From Zunongwangia pacifica (GTDB lineage: Bacteria; Bacteroidota; Bacteroidia; Flavobacteriales; Flavobacteriaceae), in NCBI RefSeq assembly GCF_023499215.1, contig NZ_JAKHSK010000018.1, positions 1-64,000 of the forward strand: a stretch of DNA of 64,000 bases, in the 5' to 3' direction. Under the pieces are notes generated by a model. It searched no databases and was not told the DNA's origin. It saw only the letters and a program-made list of their open reading frames with translations. The position numbers were made by a program, and so were the translations under genes. Positions 25,101 through 31,898 of this stretch are shown in pieces. Each line of letters starts with the position of its first letter. Positions within the stretch are counted from its first letter, which is position 1.

Positions 25101-26660
25101 GTTAAAATGGTCTGGAAAGGCTTGTTTACTTATTTGATGGATGAATATTTTCTGATAAGAAAAAACAAACACAATCAACATATGCTTGCACTACTGAGCC
25201 CTGAAACTTGCAGTCATTGCAAAGGGAGCGGATTGCAGCCTGAGCGCCTGGAGATCAAAATAGCCCAGCATTCTATCCTAGATTTAAAAGCTAAAAGTTT
25301 ATATGAATTTGAAGACTGGTTAGAAGATGCAAAACCAACCGATGAGGTTGATGCCGAATTAATTTCAAAACTACATGCACATTTGAAGGCTACTTTGAAA
25401 CGGGCAAAGCAGTTACACATTGATCATTTGCATTTAAACCGAAAGTCAGGAACGTTGAGTGGCGGGGAGCAACAACGGGTATCACTTATTAAACAGTTGA
25501 ATAGTCCGTTACAGGGAGTTACGTATTTACTGGATGAACCCTCAGCCGGATTGTCGCAAAATAACATTGCCGATTTAATTGCTTTGTTGCAATCGCTGGT
25601 GGCTAAAGGCAATACGGTGATTGTGATCGAGCATCATAAAGATATTATGCTGGCGGCAGATCATTTGGTACAGATAGGCCCAAAAGCCGGGAGTTTGGGA
25701 GGTACTATTACTTTTCAGGGAAATACAGCTGCTTATCTTAATTCTGATGTATGCCATCCTTATGTGAAAGCAAAAACCAAAACACGTCAATTTCGGAGAG
25801 GAAAAAAAGTTATTAAAATTGAAGGAATAGCACGGCATGGTCTGCAAAAGGAACATCTTGAAATCCCGGTAGGAGGTATTTCAGCCATTACAGGAAAATC
25901 GGGAATAGGAAAAACCACATTGTTAAAAGAGGTATTGATGCCAAGTTTACAACAGCAGCACCCCGTTTATTGTAAAAATATCCATTTTCCAAAAGAATAT
26001 GCAGGAGTTGATTATTTTGAAACTACAAAACTGCGCGCATACAACAGCACCTTATTAGTAGATTATCTAGATGTTTTAAAAGTGATTACCAGGATTTTTG
26101 CCAAAGAAACCAGAGGTAAGGCTAGAGATTTTTCATATAAAAATAAAGCAAGTCAGTGTCCTAATTGCCTGGGAACCGGTGTAGTGACCACTAGCTTAGA
26201 TGTTTCATACAAACATATTGAAACCTGTGAAGTTTGTGATGGGAAACGTTATCGTAATGAAGTTTTAGGACATAAGATTAACGGCAAGCATGTGGCTGCC
26301 ATTTTAGCCATGAACGTATCGGAATTGCAGACTTGGCTAGCTAATTTTAAAGGTACCACAAAAGCTATTCAGCAACTTACTGCTTTTAGTAATATCGGGC
26401 TTTCTCATTTAAGACTTGATCAAACTGTAAAATCACTTTCATCTGGAGAAAAACAGCGTTTACTATTAAATAACTGGTTACAGGCTAAAACCCAAAATCA
26501 ACTTTTGATATTGGACGAACCCAGCATCGGACTGCATTATGCCGATATTGATTTGTTATACCAGTCATTAAAGCAATTAAGTGAGCAAAATGATCTTTTA
26601 GTAATCGACCATAATCCGTATTTACTGGAAAAAATAGGCGTTGGTGTAGAGCTGAAGTGA
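22170..26660 (+). CDS. Tandem (double) UvrA-like protein with four ABC modules
   Basis: A 1496-residue protein equal to two UvrA2/DrrC-sized UvrA paralogues fused head to tail. Module 1: Walker A GLSGSGKS (28-35), signature ISSGDGQR (347-354), Walker B VFDEPS. Module 2: no Walker A, but the UvrA box QPIGKTPRSNPATYTG (511-526), LSGGEAQR (650-657) and LLLEEPS. Module 3: GISGSGKS (770-777), LSGGEQQR (1096-1103), LLDEPS. Module 4: GKSGIGKT (1242-1249), LSSGEKQR (1423-1430), LILDEPS, with the UvrA box degenerate. Paired CxxC zinc motifs remain in all four (132/270, 560/583, 876/1014, 1330/1353). Only about 90 residues separate Walker A from the FSFN motif in module 1, so the UvrB-binding domain and first zinc pair of true UvrA are missing. 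It is unlikely to act in UvrABC repair; a DNA-binding or drug-resistance role as in DrrC-type UvrA paralogues is possible. Start set by the promoter. Confidence 0.9.
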   Translation: MRIQNAYQNNLKNISLTIPENQLIVVTGLSGSGKSSLAMGVIGNEGYRYFLESLPAYNQQNAVTIPTALVDDIAELPPVIKVEQSKRFQLINATFGTLSELTPIFRILFARYSAAQSMSKSLFSFNHPKGACETCRGIGEAEYIDIDKLVGDENKTLREGAIVTTLPNGYIVYSQVTVEELNKVCEAHGFSVDIPWKDLTEEQKNVIWNGSDRLQVYYGKHSLESRLRWEGFKAKPREVGYYKGILPIMSDILRLDRNPSILRFASAKTCPSCHGARIKAEHLKYRWKGLNFQEWMELPLNDLYSKLQAENYQAGEQVLVDKLCTQLDDLIRLGMDHYRLSTPSMNISSGDGQRIKLIKQVNSSLQGILYVFDEPSIGLSPAYQQHLYQILRRLISRGNTVMVVEHDLNLIQKADWIVELGPKAGIHGGEVIFNGKRTEFLQTKNIESPTLSALRSSGPKINKKRKQVSEADFKPAKNKLAVVSRKTATVLNAIKSYSKQQDLQMLTVSDQPIGKTPRSNPATYTGIADKIRDLFAKTNEAKALELKKNAFSFNNKAGRCARCEGAGVITLSMSVMGSINQTCPECNGKRFKPEVLQVRWNKKNIAEIYNMSISEATEFFNTEKKLCEILELLQQLGVGYLKLGQPSNTLSGGEAQRIKLTKHFAKPTKQTILLLEEPSIGLHQQNVVQLLTALLQLKAETSGMVCFENHALFQAECDIWFNNSDTINTSNESIPDPSAIDTIHIKGARTHALKDLDTSFPKQKLSVVTGISGSGKSSLVIDTLHGYGLQEMSKQFSSYQQNRVGIDYQFEVDHITGLTPSICITRKNQQFSQRSDVAKQTDIDKSLRFAFSRKAQYKGYEWSASHFSNAHELGKCGICDGVGEEMLPDLSKIVLNEDLSIAEGLFEHNKALRYYGQAGGQYMAIVGEIGKEYGFSLKTPFKQLNKEQRHLLFYGIPEKTWEATWAFKTKSREGTQKVKMVWKGLFTYLMDEYFLIRKNKHNQHMLALLSPETCSHCKGSGLQPERLEIKIAQHSILDLKAKSLYEFEDWLEDAKPTDEVDAELISKLHAHLKATLKRAKQLHIDHLHLNRKSGTLSGGEQQRVSLIKQLNSPLQGVTYLLDEPSAGLSQNNIADLIALLQSLVAKGNTVIVIEHHKDIMLAADHLVQIGPKAGSLGGTITFQGNTAAYLNSDVCHPYVKAKTKTRQFRRGKKVIKIEGIARHGLQKEHLEIPVGGISAITGKSGIGKTTLLKEVLMPSLQQQHPVYCKNIHFPKEYAGVDYFETTKLRAYNSTLLVDYLDVLKVITRIFAKETRGKARDFSYKNKASQCPNCLGTGVVTTSLDVSYKHIETCEVCDGKRYRNEVLGHKINGKHVAAILAMNVSELQTWLANFKGTTKAIQQLTAFSNIGLSHLRLDQTVKSLSSGEKQRLLLNNWLQAKTQNQLLILDEPSIGLHYADIDLLYQSLKQLSEQNDLLVIDHNPYLLEKIGVGVELK

Positions 26661-26765
26661 TATTGGGTCGCTGAGGTTGAATTACTGCGTTTACTTGTAA
26701 CACATTGATTTTTTTGAAAATAATTACAAAATTTTGCATTCAGCTTATAAAACTTGTGGTACTGC

Positions 26766-27509
26766 TTATTCGAAAGACTTTTCTATTTGAATTTTAGTGG
26801 TTTCCTGTTTATTAATGTCTATTATAGCAATTCCTTCATTTAAAGTATCTAATTGCTCTAGTAGCATTCCGTCTTTATTCCAGATAGAACTTTTACCAGC
26901 ACAATGAGAACCTCCGGAGGTTCCTACAAAATTTGACATACATGAGATCATTTTATATTTTTTTGCGATAGCTGAAATTCGATAGATATCTTTATTGACA
27001 CTGTCTATCGAATTAAGTACACTAGCTATATAAACATCGGCTCCATGGTCATATATTGTTTTGGAATGCTCGGGAATAGAGGTTTCATAGCAAATGGCAA
27101 TTCCGATTGTTTTATTTTTGTATTTAAACGGAAGTAAATTTTCTCCAGGCACGAAAAATTTTTCTTCCCCCGGATGTAAGTACTTTTTGGAATAAACTTT
27201 TCTTGAAGTATTAGGCTGAAAAATAAACATACTAATACATGTGCCATTTCCAGTTTTGGTAGGCAGGCCAACACCTATTAATATTTCATTATCATCGCTA
27301 ATCTTTTGAAATACATCAAGTCTTTGGTCATCTATATCGGTTGCCAATTTTTCAGCAAGTTCTGGTTCGTAACCCGTCAGGGAAAGTTCAGGAAAAACGA
27401 TGACATCTGCTTTATTTTCAACTGCGAGTTTAATGAAATGAAGGTGCTTTTCAATATTTTTATCGATATCTCCTTTTATAGGTTTAGTTTGAGTGATGCA
27501 AATTTTCAT
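26766..27509 (-). CDS. Carbon-nitrogen hydrolase (nitrilase superfamily)
   Basis: A 247-residue hydrolase with the Glu-Lys-Cys catalytic triad visible: Glu41 in VIVFPELSLTGYEP, Lys109 in YSKKYLHPGEEKFFVPG and Cys140 in TIGIAICYETSIPEH. It resembles the omega-amidase/N-carbamoylputrescine amidohydrolase branches that cleave amide C-N bonds; the substrate cannot be named. No signal peptide, so it is cytoplasmic. It stands upstream of the UvrA-like gene on the opposite strand, convergent with it. Confidence 0.88.
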   Translation of the reverse strand: MKICITQTKPIKGDIDKNIEKHLHFIKLAVENKADVIVFPELSLTGYEPELAEKLATDIDDQRLDVFQKISDDNEILIGVGLPTKTGNGTCISMFIFQPNTSRKVYSKKYLHPGEEKFFVPGENLLPFKYKNKTIGIAICYETSIPEHSKTIYDHGADVYIASVLNSIDSVNKDIYRISAIAKKYKMISCMSNFVGTSGGSHCAGKSSIWNKDGMLLEQLDTLNEGIAIIDINKQETTKIQIEKSFE

Positions 27510-27565
27510 TTTATTAATTGAATTAGGACTAAAGCGAACTTTACCGGGGTTGAAATATGTGTATT

Positions 27566-27678
27566 TATTGGCTCCGCCAAAGTGTTTAATACCCCGTCAC
27601 GATAGCAATCGGGATGTTTCAAAATTGAAATTTTATCTCTATCTAATGCGTCGTGGGCATGCCCCGAGGTAGTTTACT
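27566..27678. repeat. Dispersed intergenic repeat, copy A
   Basis: This stretch shares GTTTAATACCCCG, TTATCTCTATC/TTGTCTCTATC, AATGC-TCGTGGGC and an exact 18-base end GCCCCGAGGTAGTTTACT with the copy at 55225-55324. The end covers the stop codon of the DUF4349 gene (TAA at 27674-27676, minus strand). CCTCG/CGAGG-type arms would fold into a hairpin around GGGC-GCCC (less well paired here than in copy B). Confidence 0.72.
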
Positions 27679-28489
27679 TTCGCTTTTTTCTTTTAAGCCA
27701 TTGTCGTCTCCAAATAAATACTAAAATAGCAATCAAGAGGATTGGCCATATACTTAATAATAAAAGTAAAATTTCTATTATTATATTCCAGCCTGTTTCT
27801 AATGATTCTTTAGCTTTTGTAAAAAATCCTTTTTCAAAGGTTTCAGGTTCCGATTTGAAATCAACTTTTTGATAGATTTCTAAATCTATGGTGCTTTGGC
27901 TAACTTTATCCTTTAGATATCTTAATCTACCTTCCTTCGCTTCAATCTCCTCTGTAATTTTCCTAATGGCATCTTCTGCGGCAATAACATCTTTTATTTC
28001 TCCAGTACTCTTTCTTAAAATATCTATATAACGTTCTCTAACTTCTTTTTTTGTTTTTAGTCTACTTTCTATATCAATAAATTCCTCCGTTACGTCATTT
28101 GACTTTATTTCGACTTTACTAATAAATATTGATGTTCCTTTTATTTCATTTATTAGTCTATTGAAATTTTCATTTTTAACTCTTATGGTAATATGATTCG
28201 AGATCTGATAATTTGAACTCATCAGGTTCATATGTGAAATAAATGCTTCATATTTTGAGCATAACTGGGAAATATCTTTTGTAGATTCGTCTACATCTTT
28301 AACCTGAAATTCTAAATCTGCATTCCATATAATTTTTCTGTTGTCAGCTACTTCTGGTTTTTCTACATGAATCGATGAGGAGTTTTCCATCTTTTCATCC
28401 ATAATCCCTAATTCTTCCTTTCCTTCGTTATGTGTTTCACACGAAATAATAGATGCAAGAAATAAGAATAGTAATCCAAGCTTTTTCAT
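27674..28489 (-). CDS. DUF4349 lipoprotein with C-terminal membrane helix
   Basis: A 271-residue protein. The N-terminus MKKLGLLFLFLASIISC is a lipoprotein signal with the lipobox Cys at 17. The DUF4349 domain (about 55-215) has WNADLEFQVKDVDESTKDIS, ITIRVKNENFNRLINEI, then a coiled coil ESRLKTKKEVRERYIDILRKS and IEAKEGRLRYLKDKVSQSTIDLEIYQ. A single membrane helix at about 235-258 and a basic tail follow. In other bacteria it is annotated only as DUF4349; role unknown. Its stop codon lies inside a dispersed repeat. Confidence 0.88.
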   Translation of the reverse strand: MKKLGLLFLFLASIISCETHNEGKEELGIMDEKMENSSSIHVEKPEVADNRKIIWNADLEFQVKDVDESTKDISQLCSKYEAFISHMNLMSSNYQISNHITIRVKNENFNRLINEIKGTSIFISKVEIKSNDVTEEFIDIESRLKTKKEVRERYIDILRKSTGEIKDVIAAEDAIRKITEEIEAKEGRLRYLKDKVSQSTIDLEIYQKVDFKSEPETFEKGFFTKAKESLETGWNIIIEILLLLLSIWPILLIAILVFIWRRQWLKRKKRK

Positions 28490-28573
28490 TTTGTTTTCAT
28501 TTTTTGATGTTGATGATTTAAAAGAATTCTCAAATTTGACACTGCGTTTTAATCAAGACCTAAACAGAATTTT

Positions 28574-28601
28574 TATTGGCACCACCAAAGGGGGGAATAC
28601 C
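28574..28601. repeat. Partial copy of the dispersed repeat
   Basis: The 28 bases beginning TATTGGCACCACCAAAG and ending AATACC match the left end of copy A (27566 onward) at 22 of 28 positions. Nothing of the right part of the repeat is present here. Confidence 0.5.
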
Positions 28602-28726
28602 AATGTTTCTATCTTTGCTTTGAAATAAAAATGATTTACTAATAAGTGAGTTCTATAGATTAGCAACAGAGTTGGTTATAAACATAAATTAAATATAGAT
28701 AACTAAAGCATTAGATATTCAGTTTT

Positions 28727-29332
28727 TCATTTTATTTGTTCAATTAGTTCAAGTCGTTTTACAATACTGTTTTTTTCTAAAATTGTTCCAGGAGATAACA
28801 CTGCATTTGCACCAATTTTAGAATTGTCACCAACTAACGAGCCAAATTTTTCAGTTTTTGTATCAATAATTTGATTTTTATATTTCACAGAAATTTGCTT
28901 CTCTTTTCTTTCATTGTAATGATTGGCACATAATGAACCTGCTTCAAAATTTATACTTTTTCCAAGAATACTATTTCCAATATAATTAAAATGAGCTATG
29001 GCTGTATGGTCTAGTATTATTGACTGTTTTATTTCAGAACCCGGTCCAATTTTTACCGAGTTGCCTAAAAAAACAGGACCTCTAAGGTAAGCATGAGCGC
29101 CTATAAAGCTATTTTTAGATATAATTATGGTTCCTTTTAGCGTTACACCTTGCTCAATGGTCACCGTCTTATGAATAGCGACGTTGTTTTCTATTTCATA
29201 ACCACTTCCCAGTGTTTTTAAATGTTTCAACAATATATTTTCTAAATTGTCAATGACTTCCCAAGGTTGTAAATGATTGTTTTGCCATAATGCTACTTCA
29301 GGGTTTTCTATGTATTGTTTTAGATCTATCAT
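28727..29332 (-). CDS. Left-handed beta-helix (hexapeptide) protein, GlmU C-domain-like
   Basis: A 201-residue protein built from hexapeptide repeats (about 50-185), e.g. IEQGVTLKGTIIISKNSFIG, VFLGNSVKIGPGSEIKQS, FNYIGNSILGKSINFEAGS. The piece GNSILG-x-x-x-FEAGSLCANHYNERK followed by FGSLVGDNSKIGANAVLSPGT is close to the acetyltransferase half of GlmU, where the same positions bind acetyl-CoA. No uridylyltransferase domain is present. It could be a sugar-phosphate acyltransferase or a structural relative; substrate unknown. Confidence 0.78.
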   Translation of the reverse strand: MIDLKQYIENPEVALWQNNHLQPWEVIDNLENILLKHLKTLGSGYEIENNVAIHKTVTIEQGVTLKGTIIISKNSFIGAHAYLRGPVFLGNSVKIGPGSEIKQSIILDHTAIAHFNYIGNSILGKSINFEAGSLCANHYNERKEKQISVKYKNQIIDTKTEKFGSLVGDNSKIGANAVLSPGTILEKNSIVKRLELIEQIK

Positions 29333-29656
29333 AATTTGTAAATCTGAGTTGGTGATTTATTAGAGTTAAAAAGGAATGCCATATTTTAATCCTGTTGATT
29401 GGTTTAACACGATTCTTTTTGGTCTTTTATAAGAAGTCATTTTTTGTTAACTTATTTCAGGAAATTACAATTTTTTAGCTAGTGGTACCCGTTTTGTCAA
29501 TGAAATCAGGAGATTTTAGCTAAACTTTTCTGATAGACTGAAAATAATAAAAAGTCCAAATCTTTATATCCGGTTATGAGATATTTCTAAGAAGCGCACC
29601 AAATAATAAGGTAATTAAGAAATTAATTATCCGTAATTAGTAATAATTTGTTGTTT
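29333..29656. other. Intergenic stretch without a gene
   Basis: The left part of the 500-base gap between the hexapeptide-protein gene and the M20 hydrolase gene. I find no convincing frame, promoter with both elements, or RNA structure. It is very AT-rich with many stops on both strands. Confidence 0.6.
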
Positions 29657-29796
29657 TCGTCATTTCATTCTGATAGTTATCGTAATTGATCCGAAATTTC
29701 ATACTTCACTGAAAAATAAAATCTTGAGGAAAAGATCCTGTCCCTATAGCTATCGAGGACAAGCCGCCGGCAGGCCGGCAGGTTCATGATGACAAT
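29657..29796. repeat. REP-like intergenic unit with a GC-rich tandem core
   Basis: In this AT-rich gap a GC island (29763-29782) contains two tandem copies of GCCGGCAG (29766-29773, 29774-29781). CCTATAGCTATCGAGG upstream recalls the CGATAGCTATCG palindrome of the element after hisS, and CCTGT ... CAGG arms flank it. It has no coding capacity. A repeat-derived unit is inferred; only genome-wide comparison can define its ends. Confidence 0.45.
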
Positions 29797-29834
29797 AGCT
29801 TATTAAGGCCAATTCTGTAAATTCAATTAAGAAA

Positions 29835-31145
29835 CTACAGTTTCGTTTTTTCAGCAATTAAAGATGAAAAATATTGTACTCCGGTTTTAATACAGTTTTC
29901 ATCGACATTAAAATTTGGGGAATGGGGCATCGATAGTATTCCTTTTTCATAATTTGAACCTCCCAGCAGGAAATATACCCCCGGAATTTCTTGCTGAAAA
30001 TAGGCAAAATCATCACTACGTCCATCGGGAATTATTCCGTGTAAATTTATAGCGCTCTGATTCCCATAAATAGCACTGATGGTGTTGACGGCTTTATCGG
30101 TTAAATCTTTATCATTTATTACCAAAGTAAGCTCTTCTTGAAATTGAATATCGATAAATTGATCTGCGAATTCTGAATTCTTAATTTTGGATTTTAGTTG
30201 TTTTAAAACCGAATATAATTTAGTAGGGTCACTGGTACACATTGACGCATAAAAATTAATGGAATCATCTTTTTCTTTTGATGTTACTGCGGAGTTTAAA
30301 GTGATATAATCCTTAAAAATGGTGTTTGGATTGGCCAGCCCAAGTTTTGAATCCATAAGAGTTTGCATCTCCCAAAATGGACTGTCATTCGGGACATTTT
30401 GAAGATTATGGATTAGTTTTTTTATATAGTTGGATAATTCAGCATTGTCTTTATTTTTAGCGAATTTCAGTTTAATCATTTTGTAGTCTGCAAAAATATT
30501 TTCGGCCTTGGTTGCGATGAGTCCTTCCGGCATAGGTGCAAGATGAAGTGCATAAATCTCTTTGGGATCTATAAGTTCAAATAAACCGTCATCGATCATC
30601 GCTTTTGCTCCCTGCCAGTTTTCTTCCGCAGGTTGAAAAATAAAATATATGGTTCCGTTTAATCGATCTTTGATTTTTGTGAGCACATTCGCGATTCCTA
30701 AAGCGATGCTGGTATGAATATCATGCCCACAAATATGCCTAACACCATTATTTGTAGATTCAAAAGCAACCACATCAGGTAAATCGGTTTCCAGCGCATC
30801 GATATCGGCTCGCCACGCAATTTTCTTCCCTTTACGATGGGTTTCCAATATAGCAACGACACCGTTACCCCCAATGTGTTGATGAACTTCTAAACCTAAG
30901 TTTTGAAGATATTCTGCGATTTTTGCTGCAGTTCTTACTTCTTCTCCGGCCAATTCGGGATATTGATGTAAATCTCTGCGGATTTCAACTAAACTATCAA
31001 AAATAGCTTCTGTGTGTTGCTGGATGATTAGATGAATGCCTGTTGTACTTTCATCTTCATTTTTAGTTACCTGACCAAAAAACATAGTGGAAACTAAAAT
31101 TAAAGGACAGATTAAAAGGGACTGGATAGATCTTGTAATATTCAT
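29835..31145 (-). CDS. Exported M20-family amidohydrolase
   Basis: A 436-residue metallohydrolase with an N-terminal signal peptide (SIQSLLICPLILVSTMFFG, cleaved before Q). Metal-binding residues are seen in RADIDALE, ICGHDIHTSIALGIA, PAEENWQGAKAMIDDG, and the late HSP of LSMPHSPNFNVDE. RRDLHQYPELAGEE is the usual M20D start. Relatives include IAA-amino-acid, hippurate and N-acetyl amino-acid hydrolases. Export to the periplasm, as in many marine Bacteroidota, suggests peptide-derivative scavenging; the substrate is unknown. Confidence 0.9.
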   Translation of the reverse strand: MNITRSIQSLLICPLILVSTMFFGQVTKNEDESTTGIHLIIQQHTEAIFDSLVEIRRDLHQYPELAGEEVRTAAKIAEYLQNLGLEVHQHIGGNGVVAILETHRKGKKIAWRADIDALETDLPDVVAFESTNNGVRHICGHDIHTSIALGIANVLTKIKDRLNGTIYFIFQPAEENWQGAKAMIDDGLFELIDPKEIYALHLAPMPEGLIATKAENIFADYKMIKLKFAKNKDNAELSNYIKKLIHNLQNVPNDSPFWEMQTLMDSKLGLANPNTIFKDYITLNSAVTSKEKDDSINFYASMCTSDPTKLYSVLKQLKSKIKNSEFADQFIDIQFQEELTLVINDKDLTDKAVNTISAIYGNQSAINLHGIIPDGRSDDFAYFQQEIPGVYFLLGGSNYEKGILSMPHSPNFNVDENCIKTGVQYFSSLIAEKTKL

Positions 31146-31217
31146 TTTTTTGGTTTTTAATGATAGCCTAAAGATCTGATTTCATTATCATTAGTACCTG
31201 TCACATTTGTGACAAAA

Positions 31218-31667
31218 TTATTTTTTAGCCAGTTTACTTCTAATTCGGCTTAACGATTGCCGCTCAATTCCCAAAAAAGAAGCCAGATGCGTTAAGCTTA
31301 CCCGTTGAATAAGATTGGGGTTTTCTGAAATAAATTTTAGATAACGTTCTTCAGCAGTATTAAATAAAAAACTTTCTACCCGGTCGTTTAAAATCGTAAG
31401 TACATTTTCAGCAATAAGCCGGCCCTGCATTTCACTATTCCTAAATTTTGAGTATGTTTCCTGAATACTATCATACGGCAATTTTACAATAGTCGTAGGC
31501 TCTAAACATTGTAGATAATATTTTGAAGCTCGCTGCCTGATAAAAGCCGGGTAGTCGGTAATATATTCGTTTTCTTTAGTAAAACCGGTCGTAATCTGGT
31601 TGCCTTTTTCGTTGATGTAGAAGCGCCTTATGAGTCCGTTGCAAATAAAGCCCATTTCGGTTTGCAC
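31218..31667 (-). CDS. Crp/Fnr-family regulator, N-terminus without canonical start
   Basis: From a GTG at 31667 the frame gives 149 residues: part of a cyclic-nucleotide-binding-like beta roll (GFICNGLIRRFYINEKGNQ), a long dimer helix and a C-terminal helix-turn-helix (RVSLTHLASFLGIERQSLSRIRSKL). Usual length is about 190. The same frame stays open upstream to 31820 and encodes the missing beta-roll start (EKEFIKQHLSVKFYKKGDYF ...), but contains no ATG, GTG or TTG before a stop. So the gene either uses a rare start such as ATC near 31808, or has lost its start codon. It is divergently placed to nothing; the M20 gene follows 72 bases downstream. Confidence 0.8.
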   Translation of the reverse strand: MQTEMGFICNGLIRRFYINEKGNQITTGFTKENEYITDYPAFIRQRASKYYLQCLEPTTIVKLPYDSIQETYSKFRNSEMQGRLIAENVLTILNDRVESFLFNTAEERYLKFISENPNLIQRVSLTHLASFLGIERQSLSRIRSKLAKK

Positions 31668-31898
31668 CTGGCCAGATTCTAAAAAATAGTCTCCCTTTTT
31701 ATAGAATTTTACACTTAGGTGCTGTTTGATAAATTCCTTTTCCCGAGGAGTAGAGTAGGTTAGTTGTTCTAAGTATTGTTTTATAAATTCCTCGATGATT
31801 TTAGTGATTTTGAGATTGAATTATTCACTAAAATATTGAATTTTAAATAACTAAAGTAAAAATGCCCTGATCATTATGAATGGATGAAGCTTTACATT

